A stretch of DNA of 64,000 nucleotides from Rhododendron vialii (taxonomy: Eukaryota > Streptophyta > Magnoliopsida > Ericales > Ericaceae): positions 42,509,852 through 42,573,851 of the forward strand of contig NC_080562.1 in NCBI RefSeq assembly GCF_030253575.1, read 5' to 3'. The translations under genes were made by a program, and so were the position numbers. This document shows, piece after piece, positions 57,223-64,000 of the stretch. The notes under the pieces are model-generated. The model was not told the origin of the DNA. It did no database searches and saw only the letters and a program-made list of their open reading frames with translations. How positions within the stretch are numbered: position 1 is the stretch's first letter; each line of letters begins with the position of its first letter.

Positions 57223-58170
57223 TTATAGTTAGAACGTATTTTGGAGAATTAATGAGTGTTTGAGAGATATGTGCAAAATATATTTTGGAACAGTAGTAAT
57301 GTTTGGTAAATAAATGATGAAAATAAATTATGAATTGATTTTTTACCAAGTTGCCCTTGGTATTTATTATTGTTTTAAAAGGTGTACAAATATTTATTTA
57401 TTTTTGCCTTTGGCCTTTACTATTGTGTTAAAATATGTATAAATATTTAATTTTTATCATTTTTTTTTAATTTTCATATGTGAGATGTAAGGTAGAATTT
57501 GAAAGCTCTCTCATTTCCCTTCCAATTCTGTCCACAATTTTTATGTTCAGTAATGACATTCGATATTTTTTATTTGGTAGTTTAGAATTTGAATGACAAA
57601 ACCATGTTACAAGTAATATTTGAAATAAGAAATTCCACCATTTTAATTTAACGTCAAACACATACCTCATAGTATAAAGAACAATAAAAGAAAAACAAAC
57701 CCTTAATATTAGCAAACAAATTAAAGTACCAATTGAAGCAAAAAACACACACACACACAAACAAACCATGCCCAGTACCAACTGAAGCAAAAAAAACAAA
57801 GCAAAAACTTGTAAATAAAGTTAGGATTTGCCGTCTGGTGTGAACAGGTGAGGAAGTGGATAAGAATAAAGGTCCGGGGAAATAAGGGGAGGAATAATGG
57901 GTATTTTGATAATTTACCAAAGAATAGGAAAAGGCAAAAACATGAAAAGGACCCCCGGACCTGATTCTAAGTTTTTGCTTCTAAAGTGAAAATCCATGAA
58001 TCCATTCTCCCCGAATGAGTTCTTATAATAAAGTGCCAAACAGCTAAAATGGAAAAATGGAAATGCAAAAATCCTCTTCTCAAACTCCCCTACTCACATA
58101 GACCTCAACTTAAAAGGAATTAAAAGAGGAAGAAGAGGAAAAACAAAGATCAGAAGAGAGAAAGAGAGAG
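57223..58170. other. upstream region of BMT5-like copy B
   Basis: AT-rich spacer with a CA repeat near 57748-57765. The last 70 bp (CATAGACCTCAACTTAAAAGG onward) match the leader of copy A at 51376-51455. Confidence 0.4.
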
Positions 58171-59768
58171 ATGGTGCAAGTTTTGTCCAACATCGATCAA
58201 AACCCACGTGAGAACTCCTCACATTTCCTCATTTCTCCATCAATTCCACCCTTCAAAACCATAACTAGAACTGAATTTCTACAAACCAACAGCTCGGAGT
58301 ACTCATGCATCGCCCCTTCAATCACGACCCCTGTTTCGAATCCTCCACCTGATCATCTTTCTGATTTAGTTTCTGGGGATTCCACTTCGAACACAGTTGC
58401 ATTGCATCAAAATCTTCTTATCTCTCCTCCACAATCATCGGCCTTGGCCTACTCCCAAAGAGACTCACGCAAAGCACATGCAATACAACAAGATACTACT
58501 CTGTTTTCTTCATGGGTCTCAGAAGAGTCAATTATAAGCGATGAAGAGAGTAATTTGAAGGTGCCACCACCAGGGGAAAAAGAAGAGGAGGAAAAGGTGG
58601 TTATAAATAAGGCAGTACTTTTGATAGAAGAGAGATGGATAAAGCACTACAGCAGTTTCCAAAAGATACTGCTTGTTGGTGAAGGAGACTTTTCATTTTC
58701 TGCGAGTTTGGCTATGGCTTTTGGTTCAGCCCATAACATCGTCGCCACTTCACTCGATACTACAGGTAAGTCACAAGTTGTGTATGACTGACCAGTTATT
58801 TTGCATACTTACAGGCTTATCTGCAGTCTGATATTGGTCTGCAGATTGCCGTTTGTATCATTTTCGTCGTCGAAAAGTGTTTTTAATGAGGTAGATTTGT
58901 TACAAGAATCTTTCTGTGACCATCAAATACTAAGATAAACGGCTGTAACTCTCTGCAATTGGACTCCTCAGGGTGTTTGAGCAGAAATTATAGGAGTGCA
59001 ATGTCTAATATCCAAAGTCTAAGGAGCCGAGGAGCCAAGGTCATGAATGGTCTGGATGCAACACAAATGGCAGGCCAAATCTTGTTCCAAGGCATGACTT
59101 TTGATCGCATAGTTTTCAATTTCCCACTCTCTGGGTTTTTCCCTGATGATTCCCGAGAATCAAATCTCTGGTTAGTAAATTTCATCTCATCCGTATGAAT
59201 CTGGCTTCTCTATAGTATGATGTATGAGTTTTAATTGTAAAGACTTGTTCATGCAATAACAAACTTCAAAAAATGTTTTAAAGTGTTTTCAATGATTTAA
59301 ATTTGTTAGCAGACTACTACCGGTGAAAGTAATAAATTTGAACTAATGATTGTCGATATGGATGATCGAGATGCGGCAGCTTCGTCCTGTTTGAGTTTGG
59401 ACTGTAAAGAAGTCGGGCCGTGTTATATAACTGGTTTACTAATCAATTCCAAACATATGCAATTAAAATTTCATTTCCATCAACAAATTTCCTCTTGCAG
59501 CCGAGAAAGAAAACTCGTACATCTATTCATTGCAAATGCGATAGAGATGATCGCGGAAGGGGGAGAAATTCATGTTACCCACAAATCAAATGGGTTTTTT
59601 CGTGAATGGAATCTGGAGCAACTGGCATCAAGTGCAGGCCTTCAACTTATTGACGAGGTGCATTTCAATTTCACCGATTTCCCTGGCTACCGCACTAAAT
59701 ATGGGTTTGGGGGCGACAAGAATTTCAACTGTAATCCTAGCAAAACCTATAAATTTGGTCTTTATTAG
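58171..59768 (+). CDS. BMT5-like (DUF2431) Rossmann methyltransferase, copy B
   Basis: Exons 58171-58765, 58972-59170 and 59501-59768 join to 353 residues. A 155-residue N-terminal extension, rich in Ser, Pro and acidic residues (SDEESNLKVPPPGEKEEEEK), precedes the BMT5-like domain. That domain shows KILLVGEGDFSFSASLA (SAM motif at about 170-177), NIVATSLDTT, GLDATQMAGQ, FDRIVFNFPLSGFF, MIAEGGEIHVTHKS and NFTDFPGYRTKYGFGG. In yeast, Bmt5 methylates uridine N3 of 25S rRNA; most plant members are uncharacterised, so the substrate is open. The FNFP motif is followed by LSG where many members have HAG. Residue 2 is Val (MVQVLSN), so copy A's myristoylation consensus is absent, as is its cysteine cluster. 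Intron 2 carries an open frame continuous with exon 3. This is the only copy that is intact in this window. Confidence 0.85.
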
Positions 59769-60049
59769 TTTATGGTTTGCAGTTTAGCTCCAAAATCATG
59801 AAGATGAATGACTTGGTGAATTGGTGGAGTAAAGACTCTGAAGAATGTGAATCTGGAAACATGGGGATATTAGTATATTAGTGCATTTCTTTGCTACTTG
59901 TGTGAGCAGTGGTGACTTTCCCGACAAAAAATTGATTCAAAAATTGGGCTTATGTTTTAACTCTAAACAACCTAATGATTAGGCTAGCGCCACATACTTT
60001 AACGTTGTGTTTGCGGAAGTATGAACAGTAGAAAGTTAAATCTTGTTTA

Positions 60050-60210
60050 AGTGATAGCAAAGGTTTGCGGCCATGTGCAACAGTTTGTGGCTAGGTGCAA
60101 TAGTTTGCAGTCATGCAAAAGTTTGTGGCCATGTACAATAGTTTGCGGCCAAGAGCAAATAGTTTGCGGTCATGTATAAAAGTTCGCGGCCAAGTGCAAT
60201 AATTTGGCCG
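60050..60210. repeat. minisatellite 3' of copy B
   Basis: Imperfect 18-21-bp units of the AATAGTTTGCGGCCA type, homologous to the array at 53.6 kb but with different unit order and number. Confidence 0.75.
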
Positions 60211-60339
60211 ATGCACTGGATTACATAGTTTGAAAAGCACGTAAAATCTCTCTTTCCTGCAATTATTTTCTTGATTATTCTTTGCTCTTTATGGGTTTGT
60301 TGGTTTGGCCAATAACTCAACAAAGGGATTCAAGGAAAT

Positions 60340-60990
60340 TACTCCTTCCATCCTAATTTAATTGTTCCTCGTTAAATATTGGTGGGTTTCGCCTCCTTGC
60401 AGACTTGCAGTGCGAGTCTTGTAGAAGTAACAAAGAAAAGAGTCCGTTCAATCAAGTAGTAAGAAGGTGGATGTTTACCTGCCGGTCGGGACTATAATCT
60501 TCGTTTAAATTTTCATTGCTGATTAGGCTAGCCCTACACATTTTAAGGTTGTGTTTGCAAAAGTATGAAAATCAAGTAGTAAAACTATTTTGTGGATAGT
60601 GATTATAACAACCATCCGTGACCTTTTTTTTCTTGTCAAAAAAAGTAGGAGTATGATGAAACATAGCCGAAATGCTCTTTTATCTATGAGCTGTTACTTT
60701 ATTTTCCTTCCCATGAAAGTGGAGTGTTACAACTTTTTGGGGGAGGAAAAACAGCAAATACTATGGATGGCAAAATAAGGAGTACCATTAAGGCAAAGAT
60801 ACAAAACAACAAATTAGAAGAAAAGGTTGCCAAATTGAAAATGCCGTAGTGGAGAACCATAAAAAAAAAAAAAAAAAATACTCATTTGTGTTTGTGGAGC
60901 ACACCTGAAATCAAAATAGATATCATGTTTAGGAAATGTTTTGAGCTGTCACTGGAGTTACTTTAAAAATATAAGTTCTACAAAAAAAAT
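60340..60990. repeat. array spacer unit 3
   Basis: Collinear with 49340-49900 and 54810-55330, starting at GTGGGTTTCGCC and including GGGACTATAATCTTCGTTTA and CATTTTAAGGTTGTGTTTGC. Confidence 0.8.
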
Positions 60991-61722
60991 ACTCTCTCAG
61001 TCCCAATTTAATGGTCCTTTTTGGGAGTTTGTAACATTTTTTAATTAATTATATTCCCTCCGTCCATATTTAATAATCAATTTTGAGAGTTTGTGCCATT
61101 TTTCAATCGATTATATTTTGTAATTTATAATATTTTATGTAATTTCGAAAATATTGTATTATAGAACTAATCGAGATCTATCAAATAAGATCTATATTTG
61201 ATATGAAATTCAATATGGATTCAAAGATATAACCTATTTTTTAACCGGTTAGAATAAAACTAGGACCAATTAAATCCGGACGGAGAGAGTTTCTTGTAAT
61301 TTATAGTGTTTTATGTGATTTCGAAAACACTATATTAAATAATTAATTGAGATTTATCAAATAAGATATATATTCGATATGAAATTCATTACGAATTTAA
61401 AGATATAATAAGTTTTTTAGCCAGTTAAAATAGAATGAGAGACAATTAAATTCGAACGGATGGAGTACTATTCAAGACAGGTACTACCTCCGTCCCAATT
61501 TTGTTGTCACTTTTGGAAGTTCGTGCTGCTTTTCAATTAATTATATCTTATAATTTATAATATTTTAGGTGATTTTGAAAATATTGTATTATAGAACAAA
61601 TCGGGATCTATCAAACAAGATCCATATTGGATATAAAATTCAATACCAATTTATAAATATAACTAATTTTTTTATCCAATTAGAATAGAACTGAAACAAA
61701 TATATTGGACGGAGAGAGTACT
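60990..61722. mobile_element. cluster of Stowaway-type (mariner) MITEs
   Basis: CTCCGTCC-type ends recur in both orientations: TTCCCTCCGTCCA at 61053, GGACGGAGAGAG at 61278, GAACGGATGGAGTA at 61453, TACTACCTCCGTCCC at 61482 and GGACGGAGAGAGTA at 61707. The last pair is flanked by TA. Bodies are related (TTTATAATATTTT, GATCTATCAAATAAGA). They look like three related copies, nested or abutting. None of this is in the other two spacer units. Confidence 0.7.
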
Positions 61723-61839
61723 ACCAAAGACGATCCCAACAATATTTGTAAAGAATGAGAGCTATTCATAGACAAAAAAAAAAAAAAAAAGGAAAAATAT
61801 TCAGCAGCTTATTGTGCACGTCTCATAGGCGTCTCCTAC

Positions 61840-62135
61840 TTTGGAAAAATAGGTGCACTCCTACGTTCAGTCAAATCATTCCAAAATCACCCTTTCAAAT
61901 TCCTTAACTTCGAAGGAACCTTTCCATTTGCAAGCTTCTAGTTTTAGTGGCACAACTGTTATTCTCACAAAACCTCAGGGCACCTTTTGATAAAATCGAA
62001 TCTATCGTTTCTCTACGGCTTCCCAACAACGATGGAGTAAACAGTCGCTTCTTCTCACTTTCCTTTCTCCCTTTCTCTCTCTTCAAACTTGATCAGAGCA
62101 GAGTCCTTCGAGTGAGAACAGAGAGAGAAACGTCC
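61840..62135 (+). other. leader of BMT5-like copy C
   Basis: The block homologous to array leader units 1 and 2 runs without interruption into the start codon of copy C. It thus shows what the original leader looked like. It includes a CT-rich tract at 62045-62085. Confidence 0.6.
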
Positions 62136-62325
62136 ATGGCGATAGGGATAGCGTGTGATGCATTGTTCAGAGCAGTGAAAGAAGAAAGGGAGATATGGGC
62201 GAAGCATTACTGTTCGTCTCACCAGATACTGCTAGTGGGCGAAGGGGACTTTTCATTTTCTCTGAGTTTGGCTCACTCCTTTGGCTCTGCTTCTAACATC
62301 GTCGCTTCTTCCCTCGACTCCTTCG
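62136..62325 (+). CDS. BMT5-like (DUF2431) methyltransferase, copy C, first exon
   Basis: The start MAIGIACDALFRAVKEER opens a 63-codon exon with KHYCSSHQILLVGEGDFSFS and NIVASSLDSF, ending one base into a Gly codon at a GTATCT donor, the same phase as exon 1 of copies A and B. It has no long acidic N-terminal extension and no acylation motif, so it looks like the ancestral form. No second exon is recognised up to 64,000, so intron 1 exceeds 1.6 kb or the gene is truncated. The codon and residue differences from A and B show it is the oldest split of the three. Confidence 0.8.
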
Positions 62326-64000
62326 GTATCTTTGTTTTCATCATGAATATGCTCCTATTTTGAAAAGTTGCCGCTTTTTCGATCGATGGAAAAATAAGAA
62401 ATTTTGGTTAGGGCTTTCTTAAGCGTCTCGGATCATTGGGTATTTCGATTAAACGATCGAAAATTGAAAAACCCAGAAAGTATATTTGTGTTATTTTTGG
62501 TACGGTGGGATACACTCGGTTTCTTGTTTAGTTACTGAGCATTGAGCAATAGTGTAGGAATAAAGAGAAAAACTTCTTTAAGAGCTTTCCGTAAAGGAGG
62601 AGTTCCGTTCAAAAGTGTATTGGATGGTCTGAATTGAAAATAATTTAAATTATATATTAGCGGTAATGGATTGTTTTTAATCCAGCAGTCCATAAGTATC
62701 TCTCTGATAAGAATGATCCTACTCACAGTTTTCTTAGAAGCCTCAGATCAATGGGTGTCACCCCTATGCAACATGTATATTTGCAAAACCAATGGATTTT
62801 TCTTTGTCAAGGTGTACGTATACATATCTCTATACTTTTTTATTTTCCCTTTTGCAACTTCTCCATTTCTTTGGCTCTTTCTTCCACCAATTTGTGTTCA
62901 GTCGCCTCCTGCACTGGATTCCTTTGATACTCATGATTGTTGTTGTTCTAATACTCAGAGAAATGAACAATGACTTATCCCTGGCCGAAATTATATCCAA
63001 ATTGGATGGAAGCTTTGCCTAACTTTTTTACGATTTTTTTTTTTTTTTTTTGGTTATTCTCTTAGTTCTTACTTAGATTTGGGTAAAAAATTCATATAGG
63101 ATGACGAAAAAGACCATCTTTTTTGAAAACATGAAGTTATGAGCAAAACACAATGACTATTAGCAAAACCAATTAGATATACCTATCTACGTATATTCTA
63201 CCGTTTTTGCACAATGGGATACACTCCCTGCTTCATTCTGTAGTACAACTGAGTGGACTAAGTATTTATTATACCCACTATCTTTTGGGTCCTTTTCACC
63301 AATTATTTCCTACTAACTTTGGTTCTTGTGGTTGGTGTGAATGTGATAGAATCTTGACTTGAGAATGATTAAGAGAGAGAACAGGCTTCTATCAATTCAT
63401 TACGAGCACTGTTCCTTGCCTAGGCAAAAATCAGCATCCAACAAAATGCCATGTGAAGCCATGAAAGTTAACCAATTATTCCAATATTGTGTTGTCTCCA
63501 TCCCCAGGAAAGTAGAGCACTGTTCCTTGCCTAGGCAAAAATCAGTATCCAACAAAATGCCATGTGAAGCCATGAAAGTTAACCAATTATTCCAATATTG
63601 TGTTGTCTCCATCCCCAGGAAAGTAGAGGAGGATTGGCCCAAAGCTCCCTTTCGTGTTATCCATTACTATATTAAGTCAGTCCACACGAGATTCTTTCCC
63701 AGGTTTTAACTGGACCCCGCTAATAGACAGTGAAATTGGTCCCTTGGTTTAGTCCATCCATAGTGAGTCATCAAATTTTTTTCGGAAAAAACGTGTCTCA
63801 TAGTATATGGCTATATGCAATTGAAATGCCTTATTATCTTACCTCCCCATTTGGAGATTTTATACGTTGGATCTACTGTTTTTTTTGAATATCACAGGTT
63901 ACTTCTGTTTTGGTAAAGGGAATAATACAAGGAGAAATAAATTGGATGTTGGTTTATTACTTGTGTGAGGTTGTGATTTAAGTTTTTTGAAACTGAGTTC
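62326..64000. other. intron or 3' flank of copy C
   Basis: No exon homologous to BMT5 exon 2 (GLDATQMAGQ region) is found. A splice-bounded frame at 62689-62811 (VHKYLSDKNDPTHSFLRSLR) is protein-like but unrecognised. A 111-bp tandem duplication at 63404-63625 is described separately. Confidence 0.4.
63404..63625 (+). repeat. 111-bp tandem duplication
   Basis: Units 63404-63514 and 63515-63625 differ at about one base. The length is a multiple of three, so the open frame at 63359-63709 repeats a 37-residue stretch (HCSLPRQKSASNKMPCEAMK...). No family is recognised; the frame may be chance. Confidence 0.85.

Noticed and set aside
62689-62811. exon-like frame VHKYLSDKNDPTHSFLRSLR in the putative intron of copy C
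   Set aside because: Splice signals are plausible, but it does not match the BMT5-like domain and I know no relative; kept only as a note.

Overview
This is nuclear DNA of a flowering plant, most likely a eudicot. The genes have many short GT-AG introns and sit among SINEs, MITEs and other transposon remains in AT-rich spacers. I place no species. The genes I recognise, left to right, are: the first coding exon of the spliceosome factor CWC15 (minus strand, running off the left edge); a membrane RING-H2 ubiquitin ligase (6.5-8.6 kb); a calcineurin B-like calcium sensor of the CBL2/CBL3 type (15.9-18.8 kb); a cytosolic HSP90 (minus, 20.4-24.0 kb); a plastid FKBP16-1-like immunophilin (25.9-28.9 kb); an SFT2-like Golgi membrane protein (36.1-38.7 kb); the plastid Fe-S activator SufE1 (39.9-41.0 kb); an LEA-2/NHL-type membrane protein (minus, 46.9-47.6 kb); and three tandem genes for a BMT5-like (DUF2431) Rossmann methyltransferase (51.5-53.3, 58.2-59.8 and from 62.1 kb).

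From RING to the BMT5-like genes the order follows, from memory, two duplicated Arabidopsis blocks: At4g26580-At4g26485 (RING, CBL3, FKBP16-1, SFT2, SUFE1, LEA-2, DUF2431) and At5g55970-At5g56075 (RING, CBL2, HSP90s, SFT2, LEA-2, DUF2431). The window holds the union of the two sets, as expected for a locus close to the state before gene loss. The genes do not form a pathway; what links them is conserved order.

The right part (41-64 kb) is much rearranged. A copy of SFT2 exon 1 and intron 1, partly inverted, lies downstream of SUFE1 between 0.56-kb direct repeats and carries a hAT element with an exact 8-bp target duplication. A broken Ty1/Copia fossil follows. The BMT5-like array was made by repeated copying of a unit of gene plus flanks. 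Copy A has a one-base frameshift just before its SAM-binding motif, yet keeps an N-terminus with a myristoylation consensus and a cysteine cluster; copy B is intact; copy C has a short leader and continues beyond the window. A Pack-MULE with about 110-bp inverted repeats, an exact 9-bp target duplication and a captured LRR-kinase fragment lies between A and B.

The left part (0-15 kb) is gene-poor and holds SINEs, a hAT MITE nested in a SINE, a Tourist-like MITE, a 37-base G run and a palindromic repeat family built around a GCGCCT/AGGCGC core. Exon borders were set by hand from GT-AG signals and protein similarity; the reading frame closes across all exons for RING (338 aa), CBL (226), HSP90 (700), FKBP (206), SFT2 (234) and BMT5-like B (353).
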